Notes: generated from the sequence alone by a model not told the origin. Counted from the stretch's first letter, positions 18,708 through 29,328 are shown. The stretch is DNA of 64,000 nt from Roseobacter sp. (GCA_015665415.1 JADFAE010000004.1:186001-250000); one strand, 5' to 3'. Made by a program: numbers and translations.

Positions 18708-19759
18708 TGACCCATCTCGGCCAAAAGCCGCGCCTGATTGTCGGCGGTCAATGCATCAATGATCTCATCAAGATCGCCAGCCATGATCTGATCCAGTTTA
18801 TACAGCGTGAGATTGATGCGATGGTCCGACATCCGGCCCTGCGGGAAATTATAGGTCCGGATCCGTTCCGAGCGGTCGCCTGAGCCTACCTGGCTGGCGC
18901 GATCGGCTGAGCGCTCGCCATCGATGCGCTGGCGCTCCAGATCATAGAGCCGGGACCGCAGCACCTGCATGGCAATCTCGCGGTTTCGATGTTGTGATTT
19001 TTCGGCACTGACCACCATCAGCCCGGTGGGAATATGGGTGATGCGAACGGCAGAATCGGTGGTGTTCACATGCTGACCACCAGAGCCCGAGGCCCGCATG
19101 GTATCAATCCGGATCTCACCGGGGTCGATCTGGATATCAACCTCCTGCGCCTCTGGCAGCACCGCAACGGTGGCCGCCGAAGTGTGGATGCGGCCACCGC
19201 TTTCGGTGACCGGCACCCGCTGGACCCGGTGCACGCCGCTTTCGTATTTCATCCGGGCAAAGACATTCTCGCCTTTGATATGGGCCACAACTTCCTTGAT
19301 GCCGCCCAGTTCCGTCGCTTGTTCCTCGATGATCTCGAATTTCCAACCGTGCGCCTCAGCGTAGCGCTGATACATCCGCAGCAGATCCCCGGCGAAAAGC
19401 GCCGCCTCATCGCCGCCGGTTCCGGGACGGATCTCCAGCATTGCCGGTTTGGTGTCCGCGGCATCTTTGGGGAGTAATTCCAGCTGCAGCGCATGCTCGG
19501 CCTTGGGCAGCGCCGCCTCCAGCTGAGGAATTTCTTCCTCCGCCAGTTCTCTCATGTCGGGATCGTCCAGCATCGATTTGGCCTCGGCCAGATCCGACAG
19601 CAGCAGACGATAGGCCGTGATTTGTTCCGCAACGGGTTTGATCTCGGAATACTCGCGCGCCAGATCAGCGATTTCCGAACCACTCACCCCCTCGGCCATG
19701 GCGGCTTCAAGATACTGGAACCGTTGCAGGATCTGTTCTAGCCGCTCTTCCGGTATCAT
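18704..19759 (-). CDS. prfA: Peptide chain release factor 1
   Basis: Recognises UAA and UAG and triggers release of the finished peptide. The 351-residue length is usual for RF1. The PVT tripeptide at 183-185 corresponds to the RF1 stop-codon-reading PxT motif, and GGQ at 227-229 is the catalytic motif that reaches the peptidyl-transferase centre. The ATG at 19759 has GAGG six bases upstream; in-frame codons further upstream are not part of the family. Co-translated with prmC. Confidence 0.96.
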   Translation of the reverse strand: MIPEERLEQILQRFQYLEAAMAEGVSGSEIADLAREYSEIKPVAEQITAYRLLLSDLAEAKSMLDDPDMRELAEEEIPQLEAALPKAEHALQLELLPKDAADTKPAMLEIRPGTGGDEAALFAGDLLRMYQRYAEAHGWKFEIIEEQATELGGIKEVVAHIKGENVFARMKYESGVHRVQRVPVTESGGRIHTSAATVAVLPEAQEVDIQIDPGEIRIDTMRASGSGGQHVNTTDSAVRITHIPTGLMVVSAEKSQHRNREIAMQVLRSRLYDLERQRIDGERSADRASQVGSGDRSERIRTYNFPQGRMSDHRINLTLYKLDQIMAGDLDEIIDALTADNQARLLAEMGQ

Positions 19760-19830
19760 CCGTGCCTCATCCGTTTGGAGTGTCAAGCTGCCGCTTTGGC
19801 AGTTCATCGCCTCTGTGATATGCTAGCGCC

Positions 19831-20145
19831 ATGCAACATGCCAGAGCCCTTATCGCATTCCTGTCCTTCACCCTTGCCTGCGGTGTCGCTGCCCCCGTCA
19901 ACGCCGATGTCACCGGCCCCGGTGGCAAGACCATCGATTGCTACTGCACCGACAAAGGTGGCTCGCGGGTGGAACTGGGCGAATTTCGCTGCCTGCAGGT
20001 GGACGGGCGGCAGTTCATGGCGCAATGCCAGATGTCGCTGAATGTGCCGATGTGGCGCGAGGTCAAGGCCAATTGCCTATCGGCGAGCCTGCAGCCCTCT
20101 GCGCTCGGGTCCTCAGCCTCGCCATCACAGCTGCCGTCTCTTTAG
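19831..20145 (+). CDS. Small secreted cysteine-containing protein, unknown function
   Basis: A 104-residue protein with a signal peptide (about residues 1-25, ending near NADV). The mature part contains five cysteines in the order CYC, C, C, C (residues 37, 39, 54, 66 and 82), suggesting disulfides in the periplasm, and a low-complexity Ser/Ala tail. I do not recognise a family. It is divergent from prfA by about 70 bases and convergent with the DUF1499 gene. The frame, signal peptide and ATG position support a real gene. Confidence 0.65.
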   Translation: MQHARALIAFLSFTLACGVAAPVNADVTGPGGKTIDCYCTDKGGSRVELGEFRCLQVDGRQFMAQCQMSLNVPMWREVKANCLSASLQPSALGSSASPSQLPSL

Positions 20146-20273
20146 CCCCCTAGACATGGGCGCAAAAACCGGTCGGTTTTGTTTCGGAGACAACTGGCCC
20201 TGCGGCTAAGCTGGCCGCCCGATTGACAGATCTCTGTCCAACTTGACAGCTCGTGCCCATCCTCACTTGTGGC

Positions 20274-20696
20274 CTATTGCGGCACCTGAGGCATCTGCGC
20301 CAGCCAGCGATCGATGCGGGCCTTGTTTACCCCCAGATCAGATCGACCAAACCGCAGCCGGGCATAGACCTTGAGCAAATCTCCATCCTGGCGCGCGGTG
20401 GTGTAATCGGGAAATCCAATCACTTTGGTACGGGTGACATAGGTCGCCATGCCATCTTCCACCGAGCCGGCCAACAGCTTGGTACGTGGCGCGGAGGTGG
20501 CGATCTGGTTGAACAGGTGCAGCCCCTCAGGACCAGAGCGCACAACCCGGAACACGCCACCGCGAAACTCTTTGTCCTCCGAGAGTTCGGGCTGGGTGTT
20601 CCAGTCAAAGGGATCAACGGGTGCCAAGCGGATAAAACCCAGGATAACAGCCACTGCCGCCAGCAAGACCCAGATCAACATCATGATTTTCCCCAT
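20274..20696 (-). CDS. DUF1499 family membrane-anchored protein
   Basis: A 140-residue protein with one N-terminal hydrophobic helix (about 4-21) and a small soluble domain containing FRVVRSGPEGLHLF and an ATYVTRTKVIGFPDYTT stretch. A late YARLRFGRSDLGVNKARI segment is typical of DUF1499. The family has no established function. The domain probably lies in the periplasm. It is the last gene of a minus-strand run with the two ureohydrolase genes, separated by about 70 bases, so co-transcription is possible but not required. Confidence 0.8.
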   Translation of the reverse strand: MGKIMMLIWVLLAAVAVILGFIRLAPVDPFDWNTQPELSEDKEFRGGVFRVVRSGPEGLHLFNQIATSAPRTKLLAGSVEDGMATYVTRTKVIGFPDYTTARQDGDLLKVYARLRFGRSDLGVNKARIDRWLAQMPQVPQ

Positions 20697-20766
20697 TTAG
20701 TCCTGCCCTCTTCCGCCCAGTCATCACCCCATCGGGCCACCCTGACGGATAGCCCCTAACAGGAGC

Positions 20767-21714
20767 TTAGCGCGACTTTACGCCCGGAAGAACGCACATC
20801 ATCTCATAAAGCAAATTAGCCGCAGTCAGGGCGGTATTTCCCGACTGATCATAGGGCGGCGAAACTTCGACCAGATCGCAACCCACGATATTGAGGCCTT
20901 TCAGGGCCCGGATCAGCTCCAGCGCCTGCGGCGTGGTCAGTCCTCCGATTTCGGGCGTGCCGGTGCCGGGCGCATAGGCCGGATCCAAGCTGTCGATATC
21001 GTAAGAGATATAGACAGGACGGTTGCCAATATCGCGACGGATCTCCGCGCCCATATTGTGCAGCGACCGCCCCCACAGCTCTTGTGCGGGGAAATGCTGG
21101 AAACCCCAGCCCTGGGCTTCGGTAAAATCATCAGCGCCATAGCCGGTGCCGCGAATGCCGATCTGGTAGGTCTTGTCGGCGACAATCAGACCTTCTTCAT
21201 GGGCGCGACGAAACACGGTGCCATGGGTCTCTTTCTCGCCAAACATATCGTCGTTCACATCCGCATGGGCATCCACATGCACCAGCGCCACAGGACCGTA
21301 TTTGGAGGCAATGGCACGTAGAATTGGCAGGGTGATGGAATGATCACCGCCCATGGCCATGGGGATCACTTCGCCCGACAGGATAGCGTGATAGCTGTCT
21401 TCGATGATGCGCAGCGATTCCTTCAGCGAAAAGGTGTTGATCGCCAGATCGCCAATATCGCCCGCATTCAGACTGTCAAAGGGTGCCGCACCGGTGGCCA
21501 TATTGTAGGGCCGCAGCATCGCGCTTTCGGAGCGGATCTGCTTGGGGCCAAAACGGGTGCCGGACCGCCAGGACGTGCCGATGTCCATCGGAATGCCCAG
21601 AAAGGCCACATCCAGCCCCTCGAGCGAGGTTGCCTGCGGCAGCCGCATAAAGGTATTGGGCCCGGAAAACCGGGCCAGATCATTGCCACTGATCGGTTGA
21701 TTGTAGTCAGCCAT
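20767..21714 (-). CDS. Ureohydrolase, guanidinobutyrase-like
   Basis: A Mn-dependent arginase/agmatinase superfamily enzyme that would release urea from a guanidino compound. The 315 residues carry the metal motifs GGDHS (122-126), DAHAD (148-152) and SYDIDSLDPAYAPGTGTP near residue 226. The DAHADVNDDMFGE context resembles guanidinobutyrase (GbuA) and guanidinopropionase (GpuA), not E. coli SpeB, so 4-guanidinobutyrate is my best guess for substrate. ATG at 21714 with AAGG upstream. It overlaps the preceding ureohydrolase by eight bases. Confidence 0.85.
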   Translation of the reverse strand: MADYNQPISGNDLARFSGPNTFMRLPQATSLEGLDVAFLGIPMDIGTSWRSGTRFGPKQIRSESAMLRPYNMATGAAPFDSLNAGDIGDLAINTFSLKESLRIIEDSYHAILSGEVIPMAMGGDHSITLPILRAIASKYGPVALVHVDAHADVNDDMFGEKETHGTVFRRAHEEGLIVADKTYQIGIRGTGYGADDFTEAQGWGFQHFPAQELWGRSLHNMGAEIRRDIGNRPVYISYDIDSLDPAYAPGTGTPEIGGLTTPQALELIRALKGLNIVGCDLVEVSPPYDQSGNTALTAANLLYEMMCVLPGVKSR

Positions 21715-22690
21715 TCTCTGCCTTGCCACGTTCTTGTATGTTCCAGCCCAAGAGGCAGATGATTTCCATCGCCACATGGGCGCCAGCTATAGCAGTGGCA
21801 CCGGTGGTGTCAAAGGGCGGAGAGACCTCTACCACATCCCCACCTTTGATATTGATGCCGGCAATCTCTCGCAGAATGCGCGAGACCTGCGCCGAGGTGA
21901 GCCCGCCCCAGACGGGTGTTCCGGTGCCCGGCGCATAGGCCGGATCCAGACCATCGATGTCAAAGGTCAGATAGGTTGGCTTGTCGCCAAGGATCTCCTT
22001 GATCCGGCGCGCGGTCTCTACCGGCCCGATTTCATGCACAGTCGGCGCGTCGATGATGTTGACCCCCAGGGTGTCCTCATTGGTGGTCCGGATCCCCACC
22101 TGAACCGAAGTCGCCGGGTCCACAATGCCCATTTTTACCGCCTTGTAAAACATGGTGCCGTGATCGATGCGGTCCATGTTGTCGTCGGGCCAGGTGTCGG
22201 TATGGGCATCAAACTGCAACAGCGAGATGGGGCCGTATTTCTCCGCATAGGCCTTGAGGATCGGAAAGCTGATATAGTGGTCACCGCCCAGCACAACCGA
22301 AGCCGTGTCCTGCGCCAGGATGCCGCGGATATGGTCGGTCAAGGCAGCAGGAAAGGCAGGCACATTGGCGTGATCAAAAGCCATATCGCCATAGTCCGCT
22401 ATCGCCAATGTGCTCAGCGGGTTATGCGGCCAGCCGTAGGGTTCATCCGGGCTTTGCAGCGTCGAGGCTTCCCGAATGGCGCGCGGACCCAAACGGGTGC
22501 CGGGGCGGTTGGTCACGGCCTGATCAAAGGGCACACCAGTGACCGCGATATCCACCCCGGTCAGATCCTTGGTGTATTTGCGCCGCAAAAACGAAGTCGC
22601 TCCACCAAAGGTGATCTCAAAGCTGAGCCCTTTGAGATCGTCGCGCGTGAAGGCTTCGTCGATCGAATGCTTTGCGTCTTCCAGTGCCAT
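21707..22690 (-). CDS. speB: Agmatinase-like ureohydrolase
   Basis: Second superfamily member, probably agmatinase converting agmatine to putrescine and urea. The 327 residues have GGDHY (135-139), DAHTD (161-165), the DHGTMFYKAV segment and a late FDIDGLDPAYAPGTGTP; these variants match E. coli SpeB closely. ATG at 22690 with GGGAG seven bases upstream. The gene runs directly into the second ureohydrolase, so the two paralogues are translated together but keep different active-site surroundings, which suggests different substrates. Confidence 0.85.
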   Translation of the reverse strand: MALEDAKHSIDEAFTRDDLKGLSFEITFGGATSFLRRKYTKDLTGVDIAVTGVPFDQAVTNRPGTRLGPRAIREASTLQSPDEPYGWPHNPLSTLAIADYGDMAFDHANVPAFPAALTDHIRGILAQDTASVVLGGDHYISFPILKAYAEKYGPISLLQFDAHTDTWPDDNMDRIDHGTMFYKAVKMGIVDPATSVQVGIRTTNEDTLGVNIIDAPTVHEIGPVETARRIKEILGDKPTYLTFDIDGLDPAYAPGTGTPVWGGLTSAQVSRILREIAGINIKGGDVVEVSPPFDTTGATAIAGAHVAMEIICLLGWNIQERGKAENG

Positions 22691-22814
22691 GGTTTCACTC
22701 CCTGATGGTGGCCACCAACGGCACGGGGTCCTCTCCCTGCTATTGTTGATAGGCATAATTTGATCATATTTCCAGGACTGACTTAGCCGGTTTCCGCACC
22801 GCTGTCACCTCTGC

Positions 22815-23990
22815 TCATTCCAGCGGCTGGGCGCGCTCTACCAATCGGGCAAAGAACGAGGCCCCAATGGGCGAGATTTCATCATTGAAATCATATTTTG
22901 GGTGATGCAACCCGGCACTGTCGCCCTGCCCCAGGAACAGATAAGCACCGGGGCGAGCCTCCAGCATATAGGAGAAATCCTCGGCCCCCATCTCGCGACC
23001 GCCCTCCCCTTCGACATTCTCCGGGCCCGCGATTTCTCCGGCAACGCCGACCGCAAACCGGGATTTTTCGGCATTGTTGATGGTCGCCGGATAGCCGACC
23101 TCATAGTCCAGCGTCGCCGTGACGCCATAGCTGGCCGCCTGCCCCGCCACGATCTCTTCCATGCGCCGCATCACCATCTTTTGCACCTCCGGATTAAAGG
23201 TCCGCACCGTACCGTTGATATAGGCGGTATCGGGGATCACATTGTCCACCGTGCCGGTATGGATCTGGGTGACCGAGACCACCAGATCCTCTTGCGTGTG
23301 ATGATTGCGGCTGACAATGGTCTGGATCGCCTGGGCAATGCCACAGGCCGCCATCACCGGATCGCGGGTCTCATGTGGCATCGCCCCATGGCCACCAACC
23401 CCTTGAATATGAATGTGAATGGTATCCACCGCCGCCATCAAGGCCCCCGGCGCGGTCAGAAAGGAGCCGGCCGGCAGGCCCGGCGCGTTATGCAGGGCGA
23501 AGACCTCACCAATACCAAAACGCTCCATGATGCCTTCCTCGACCATGATGCGAGCGCCGCCTATGGCCTCTTCGGCGGGCTGAAAGATCAGCGCCACCCG
23601 ACCTTTGAAATTGCGGGTCTCGGCCAGGTATTTGGCCGCCCCCAGCAACATAGTGGTATGGCCGTCATGGCCACAGGCATGCATGTTGCCAGCATGGCCC
23701 GAGGCATAGTCCACCCCGGTTTCCTCAGGGATCGGCAGCGCATCCATATCGGCACGCAATCCGATTGTCGGCCCTGCGCCAGCCGCGTTGCCTCGCCCGT
23801 TGATAATCGCCACCATACCCGAGGTGGCAATCCCCTCGTGCAGCTCATCAACGCCAATCTCACGCAAGCGATCTGCCACATAGGCCGCCGTCTTGGGCAG
23901 ATCCAGCGCCAATTCGGGGATCTGATGCAGATGCTGACGCCAGATCTTCATCTCCGGGGCAAAATCTGCAATGCGGTTCACGATGGCCAT
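22815..23990 (-). CDS. M20 family amidohydrolase (hippurate/IAA-amino acid hydrolase type)
   Basis: A metal-dependent amidohydrolase of the M20D group that cleaves N-acyl amino acids. The 391 residues contain HACGHDGHT (104-112), the downstream FQPAEEAIGGARIM with the catalytic glutamates, HNAPGLP, and GVGGHGAMPHE in the dimerisation domain. ATG at 23990 has AGGAG nine bases upstream. It precedes the two ureohydrolase genes on the same strand with a gap of about 124 bases, so the three may process amide and guanidino nitrogen compounds as one pathway; that link is inference. Confidence 0.88.
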   Translation of the reverse strand: MAIVNRIADFAPEMKIWRQHLHQIPELALDLPKTAAYVADRLREIGVDELHEGIATSGMVAIINGRGNAAGAGPTIGLRADMDALPIPEETGVDYASGHAGNMHACGHDGHTTMLLGAAKYLAETRNFKGRVALIFQPAEEAIGGARIMVEEGIMERFGIGEVFALHNAPGLPAGSFLTAPGALMAAVDTIHIHIQGVGGHGAMPHETRDPVMAACGIAQAIQTIVSRNHHTQEDLVVSVTQIHTGTVDNVIPDTAYINGTVRTFNPEVQKMVMRRMEEIVAGQAASYGVTATLDYEVGYPATINNAEKSRFAVGVAGEIAGPENVEGEGGREMGAEDFSYMLEARPGAYLFLGQGDSAGLHHPKYDFNDEISPIGASFFARLVERAQPLE

Positions 23991-24054
23991 GGGGGTGGAC
24001 TCCTGCGGCTGGTTGGGGATTGATGCATCTGACACTGGAACAAGAGCCGCCGCA

Positions 24055-24900
24055 ATGCCTGAAAACACCTCCTCTCCCGCCTATGACCCGACGTTGATCC
24101 GCGACGAGAGCGCAGGGATTGAGCGTCTGTTGGAAATCATGCGCGCGCTGCGTCACCCGAACCAGGGCTGCCCCTGGGATATCGAGCAGGATTTTTCCAC
24201 TATCGCCCCATATACCATTGAAGAAGCTTACGAAGTTGCCGACGCAATCGAACGTAACGCCTGGGATGAGCTGAAGGGAGAGCTGGGGGATTTGTTGTTC
24301 CAGTCGGTCTTTCATGCCCAGATGGCGACCGAAGCCGGGCATTTCACCTTTCAGGATGTGGTCACCACCATGTCCAACAAGATGGTCTCGCGCCACCCCC
24401 ATGTTTTTGGCGACGAGAGCCGCGAAAAATCCGCTGAGCAACAGACGGCCGATTGGGAAGCGATCAAGGCCGCGGAACGTGCGGGCAAATCCGAAAGCGG
24501 CACACTGGACGGGGTTGCCGTGGGCCTACCTGCCCTGCTGCGGGCCTACAAATTGCAAAAACGAGCCGCGCGTGTCGGCTTTGACTGGCCCGACGCCAGC
24601 CATGTGATTGACAAGATCCAGGAAGAAAGCGCCGAACTGGTTGAGGCACGCGATCACCTCAGCCCCGACAAGATCGAAGAAGAATTTGGCGATCTGATGT
24701 TTGTGATGGCCAACCTGGGTCGTCATCTGGGGCTTGAGCCCGAGGCGGCCCTACGCCGTGCCAATGCCAAATTCATCCGCCGCTTTGAAGGCGTTGAGCA
24801 AAAGCTGGCGGATCGTGGCAAAACACCACAAGACAGCGATCTGGCTGAAATGGATGCGCTTTGGGATGCGGTCAAAGTTGAGGAACGAACCCCCGACTGA
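24055..24900 (+). CDS. mazG: Nucleoside triphosphate pyrophosphohydrolase MazG
   Basis: Hydrolyses (d)NTPs to NMPs and pyrophosphate, cleaning the nucleotide pool. The 281 residues contain two MazG domains: the first has EEAYE at 56-60 followed by ELGDLLFQ, the second EESAELVEA followed by EEFGDLMF. CPWD near residue 39 and the RHPHVFGD motif are standard. The start at 24055 gives a normal N-terminus, though its ribosome-binding site is weak. Divergent from the M20 gene and ended by a strong terminator. Confidence 0.93.
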   Translation: MPENTSSPAYDPTLIRDESAGIERLLEIMRALRHPNQGCPWDIEQDFSTIAPYTIEEAYEVADAIERNAWDELKGELGDLLFQSVFHAQMATEAGHFTFQDVVTTMSNKMVSRHPHVFGDESREKSAEQQTADWEAIKAAERAGKSESGTLDGVAVGLPALLRAYKLQKRAARVGFDWPDASHVIDKIQEESAELVEARDHLSPDKIEEEFGDLMFVMANLGRHLGLEPEAALRRANAKFIRRFEGVEQKLADRGKTPQDSDLAEMDALWDAVKVEERTPD

Positions 24901-24946
24901 CAGGCCTTTCACCTTTCGATAAATAGTTATATCCCAAACCCTTATC

Positions 24947-24996
24947 GGAAATCCGCCTGAACATGTTTCCGCGCGGATTCCCGTTTTTCTCTTTTT
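24947..24996 (+). terminator. Intrinsic terminator after mazG
   Basis: GGAAATCCGC (24947-24956) pairs, with one bulged A, with GCGGATTCC (24973-24981), then two T5 runs follow. It lies just before the nucleoside hydrolase gene. Confidence 0.75.
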
Positions 24997-25014
24997 GCCA
25001 ACAGGATATTTGCC

Positions 25015-25956
25015 ATGACGGCCCGCAAAATCATCATTGATACCGACCCCGGCCAGGACGATGCTGTCGCCATTCTTCTGGCGCTGGCCAGCCCACAAGA
25101 GATTGACGTGCTGGGCATCACCTGCGTGGCGGGCAATGTGCCCCTGTCGCGCACGGAAACAAACGCCCGGATGATCTGCGAAGTGGCCGCACGCCCACAG
25201 ACCAAAGTCTTTGCGGGTCGTTCATCCCCCCTGCAACGCCCATTGGTCACTGCCGAACATGTGCATGGCAAGACCGGATTGGACGGGCCAGATCTGTTTG
25301 AACCCGCAATGCCGCTGCAGTCGCAAAATGGCGTCGACTTCATCATCGAGACCCTGCGCGCCGAACCGGCCGGCAGCGTCACCCTCTGCCCGCTTGGACC
25401 GCTCAGCAATATTGGCGAGGCCTTTCAGCGCGCGCCCGACATCATTGACCGGGTGCAGGAAATCATCCTGATGGGTGGGGCCTATTTCGAGGTCGGAAAC
25501 ATCACTCCGGCTGCAGAATTCAACATCTACGTCGACCCGGAAGCCGCTGATATCGTGCTCAAATCCGGCACACCTATCACAATGATGCCGCTGGATGTCA
25601 CCCACAAAGCACTAACCACGCCCCCCCGCATCGCGGCCATTCGCGCACTGAACAGCCGCGTTGGTGACTTCACCGCCGACATGCTGGACTTCTTTGAGCG
25701 GTTCGACATTGAGAAATACGGCTCAGAAGGTGGCCCGCTGCATGATCCCTGCGTTATCGCCTATCTGATTCAGCCCGAGCTCTTTTCGGGACGCCACATC
25801 AATGTCGAGGTCGAAACCCAATCGGATCTGACCCTCGGCATGACCGTCGCCGATTGGTGGGGGGTGACAGACCGCCCTGCCAATGCGCTCTTCATCGGCG
25901 ATCTCGACGCCGATGGTTTCTTTGACTTGATCACCAAAAGACTGGCCCGCCTATGA
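25015..25956 (+). CDS. Nucleoside hydrolase (IUNH family)
   Basis: Cleaves the N-glycosidic bond of ribonucleosides, releasing base and ribose for salvage. The 313 residues begin with the Ca-binding DTDPGQDD motif (9-16) and include the MGGAYFEVGNITPAAEFNIYVDPEAA stretch and the late HDPCVIAYL motif that supplies another metal ligand. ATG with AGGA eight bases upstream. Overlaps the GrpB-family gene by four bases. Base preference cannot be read from the sequence. Confidence 0.93.
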   Translation: MTARKIIIDTDPGQDDAVAILLALASPQEIDVLGITCVAGNVPLSRTETNARMICEVAARPQTKVFAGRSSPLQRPLVTAEHVHGKTGLDGPDLFEPAMPLQSQNGVDFIIETLRAEPAGSVTLCPLGPLSNIGEAFQRAPDIIDRVQEIILMGGAYFEVGNITPAAEFNIYVDPEAADIVLKSGTPITMMPLDVTHKALTTPPRIAAIRALNSRVGDFTADMLDFFERFDIEKYGSEGGPLHDPCVIAYLIQPELFSGRHINVEVETQSDLTLGMTVADWWGVTDRPANALFIGDLDADGFFDLITKRLARL

Positions 25957-26480
25957 GCCTGATCACCGCCCCCGATCCCGGATGGCCCGCCCAGGCCCAG
26001 GGTGAGGCCGATCGGTGGCGCGACAGCGGCATCAAGGGGCTGGTACAGGTCCATCACATCGGCTCCACCTCAGTGCCTGGCCTGCCGGCCAAGCCGATCC
26101 TCGATTTGATCCCTGTGTTCGAGAGCGAAACAGCCATGGATGCCGCCCGTCTCCTGATCGAGGCCTTAGGCTTTGAATGGTTGGGTGAATTCGGCCTGCC
26201 CGGGCGGCGCTACTGTCGCCGTGACGATCCGGAGACTGGCAAGCGGCTGGTACAAGCCCACTGCTATGTACAGGGCTCCGACGAGATCACCCGCCACCTT
26301 GCCTTTCGCGATGCCCTGCGCGCCAATGCGCCCCTGCGCGCGGGCTATGCCGCCATCAAAGGCAAATGCGCAGCCCTATACCCAGGCGACATGCAAGGCT
26401 ATGGTGACTGCAAGTCCGAATGGGTGCAAAAGGTCGAAGCCCAGGCTCTCAAGCACTTGTCAACAGAGGAAAACACATGA
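25953..26480 (+). CDS. GrpB/UPF0157 nucleotidyltransferase-fold protein
   Basis: A 175-residue member of the GrpB (UPF0157) family, related in fold to nucleotidyltransferases. The diagnostic HHIGSTSVPGLPAKPILDL stretch lies at about residues 34-52. The family is widespread but its activity has not been clearly defined. It overlaps the upstream nucleoside hydrolase and the downstream acetyltransferase genes by four bases each, so the three form one translational unit. Confidence 0.85.
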   Translation: MSLITAPDPGWPAQAQGEADRWRDSGIKGLVQVHHIGSTSVPGLPAKPILDLIPVFESETAMDAARLLIEALGFEWLGEFGLPGRRYCRRDDPETGKRLVQAHCYVQGSDEITRHLAFRDALRANAPLRAGYAAIKGKCAALYPGDMQGYGDCKSEWVQKVEAQALKHLSTEENT

Positions 26481-26926
26481 GCGCCGCCCTGCATCTCGCC
26501 CGCCCGGAACATCTGGACAAGCTCTTGCCCATGGTAGAGGCGTTCCATGCCGAAGAAGGGCTCGACAGCAGCGACGACAGCCGACGCGCCGGGATTGAAC
26601 CGCTGCTGGATGGCATCCCATACGGGGCGGTCTATATAATCGGCCCTACCCGCGCGCCTATCGGCTATGTGGTGGTGACCTTTGGCTGGTCGGTGGAATT
26701 TGGCGGCATGGACGGCTTTGTCGACGAGATCTTCATTCGCCCGGCTGTACGTGGTCGTGGCCTTGCCACCGAAGTTCTCATTGAATTGCCCAAAACCCTG
26801 GGCCAGGCTGGTATCAAGGCGCTGCATCTGGAGGTCGACCGCCAGAACGAAAGCGCCCAGCGGCTCTACCAGCGAACCCGCTTTCAGCCCCGCGAGTCCT
26901 ACATGCTGATGACCAAGCTTCTGTAA
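26477..26926 (+). CDS. GNAT family N-acetyltransferase
   Basis: A 149-residue acetyltransferase of the GNAT fold. The acetyl-CoA binding loop is seen as EIFIRPAVRGRGLATEVL near residues 90-107 (motif A, RxRGxA/G), followed by the LHLEVDRQNESAQRLYQRTRF motif B region. ATG overlaps the GrpB-family stop with AGAGGA upstream. The acetylated substrate is unknown; small-molecule or aminoglycoside-type acceptors are both possible. Confidence 0.85.
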   Translation: MSAALHLARPEHLDKLLPMVEAFHAEEGLDSSDDSRRAGIEPLLDGIPYGAVYIIGPTRAPIGYVVVTFGWSVEFGGMDGFVDEIFIRPAVRGRGLATEVLIELPKTLGQAGIKALHLEVDRQNESAQRLYQRTRFQPRESYMLMTKLL

Positions 26927-26944
26927 CTTTACAGGTTCAACCCG

Positions 26945-27391
26945 TTACAACAGCTTGCGCAACCTCGGCCCGGTCTCCAGAAAGCCGCTGCGCTGGTAAA
27001 AATCCAATGTCCGCTGCCAGGCAGGTTGCGACGGTGCGCCAACCTCCAGACGTCGCCAGCCGCGCGTATGCCCCAGTGCCTCTGCCGCCGTGATCAGACG
27101 CGCGGCCACGCCCCGCGATCGATACTCCGGCAGCACATATAGTTCGGTGATTTCACCAAACACCCCATCCGCATAGATCGCCGCACATTGGTTGAGCATG
27201 ATCAGCCCAACCGGGCCCATCCCCTCATATGCAATCAATCCTGTCACATCCTGTCGCGCCAAAAGCTCTGCCGCGAGTTCTTCCAGAGGCCCGGCAGCGA
27301 CCACTTCTGCGCCCCCCAGCTCAGTCAAGAGTTCAGCCACCATCTGCGCAACCGAACCCGCGTCATTCACCGTTGCCTCAAGAATACGCAT
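26945..27391 (-). CDS. GNAT family N-acetyltransferase
   Basis: A 148-residue GNAT enzyme, convergent with the previous one but only distantly similar. The acetyl-CoA loop is ITELYVLPEYRSRGVAARL, near residues 80-98, with a following RRLEVGAPSQPAWQRTLDFYQRSGF region. ATG has GAGGTGAT directly upstream. A 12-base palindrome ATTTGATCAAAT (27403-27414) lies just before the ribosome-binding site and may be an operator. Substrate unknown. Confidence 0.83.
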   Translation of the reverse strand: MRILEATVNDAGSVAQMVAELLTELGGAEVVAAGPLEELAAELLARQDVTGLIAYEGMGPVGLIMLNQCAAIYADGVFGEITELYVLPEYRSRGVAARLITAAEALGHTRGWRRLEVGAPSQPAWQRTLDFYQRSGFLETGPRLRKLL

Positions 27392-27467
27392 ATCACCTCA
27401 CAATTTGATCAAATCATGAGGACACTCTATCTGGCCTTCGCCCCTATGCAAGACTAGGGACCAATCG

Positions 27468-27935
27468 TTACAAAAACTGCCAGTCCTGAAAGGTTGCCGC
27501 CTCACCTCGCTGCAGACCATCCGCCCCCTTCAAGGGCCAGATCACTGCATTTCGGATCTCAAACCGCCGCCCTGTGGCGCTGATCCGAACCCCGGCATAG
27601 TTCTCGATAAAGCCCTTGGCGCGCATCTCGGCAAACATTGCGTCGCGCTGCGCGCGATGGGCAGGCTCTGCTGTCAGCCGCGAGGGCAGAGCCGTAAGCT
27701 GATCCCAGGGTAGCTCCCACAGCGCCTGGGCTGCCAGATTGCCATAGGTCAATACCGGGTCCGCCGCACCATCATGCGACAATATGGGGAACGGCGCATG
27801 ATACAGGGCCTCTGCAGTGGGGACCTCTGCAATGGGGGCCGCCAGCAAGGGACGCGAAAGCAGTGACAGGAACGACGCAGCCATCAGCGCGGCGTGATCC
27901 GCCTGAAATCCGTTTTTGACTGTGGGTTCCTGCAT
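27468..27935 (-). CDS. MEKHLA domain protein
   Basis: A 155-residue single-domain protein resembling MEKHLA/PAS-like proteins: the segments SRPLLAAP, APFPILSHDGAADPVLTYGNLAAQALWELPWDQLTALPSRLTAEP and RRFEIRNAVIWPL match the family pattern. MEKHLA domains occur in plant HD-ZIP III proteins and in bacteria as stand-alone units, with unknown ligand. ATG at 27935 has GAGGA four bases upstream; an in-frame TTG at 27953 is less likely because it sits inside the enolase terminator. Confidence 0.75.
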   Translation of the reverse strand: MQEPTVKNGFQADHAALMAASFLSLLSRPLLAAPIAEVPTAEALYHAPFPILSHDGAADPVLTYGNLAAQALWELPWDQLTALPSRLTAEPAHRAQRDAMFAEMRAKGFIENYAGVRISATGRRFEIRNAVIWPLKGADGLQRGEAATFQDWQFL

Positions 27936-27951
27936 GTTGTCCTCATTGGGC

Positions 27952-27980
27952 AAAAAAGAGGGCCCCGGAAACCGGAGCCC
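27952..27980 (-). terminator. Intrinsic terminator of eno
   Basis: On the minus strand a nine-base GC stem (27960-27968 with 27972-27980) is followed by CTCTTTTTT. It lies between eno and the MEKHLA gene, overlapping the leader of the latter. Confidence 0.8.
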
Positions 27981-28014
27981 TTTGTATTTTCGAAGATATT
28001 CCCAAATACAGGGC

Positions 28015-29328
<1,314 letters not shown>

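Noticed and set aside
27403-27414. FNR/CRP box reading of the ATTTGATCAAAT palindrome
   Set aside because: The FNR consensus is TTGAT-N4-ATCAA; here the halves are fused without the spacer, so it was left as an unassigned palindrome.
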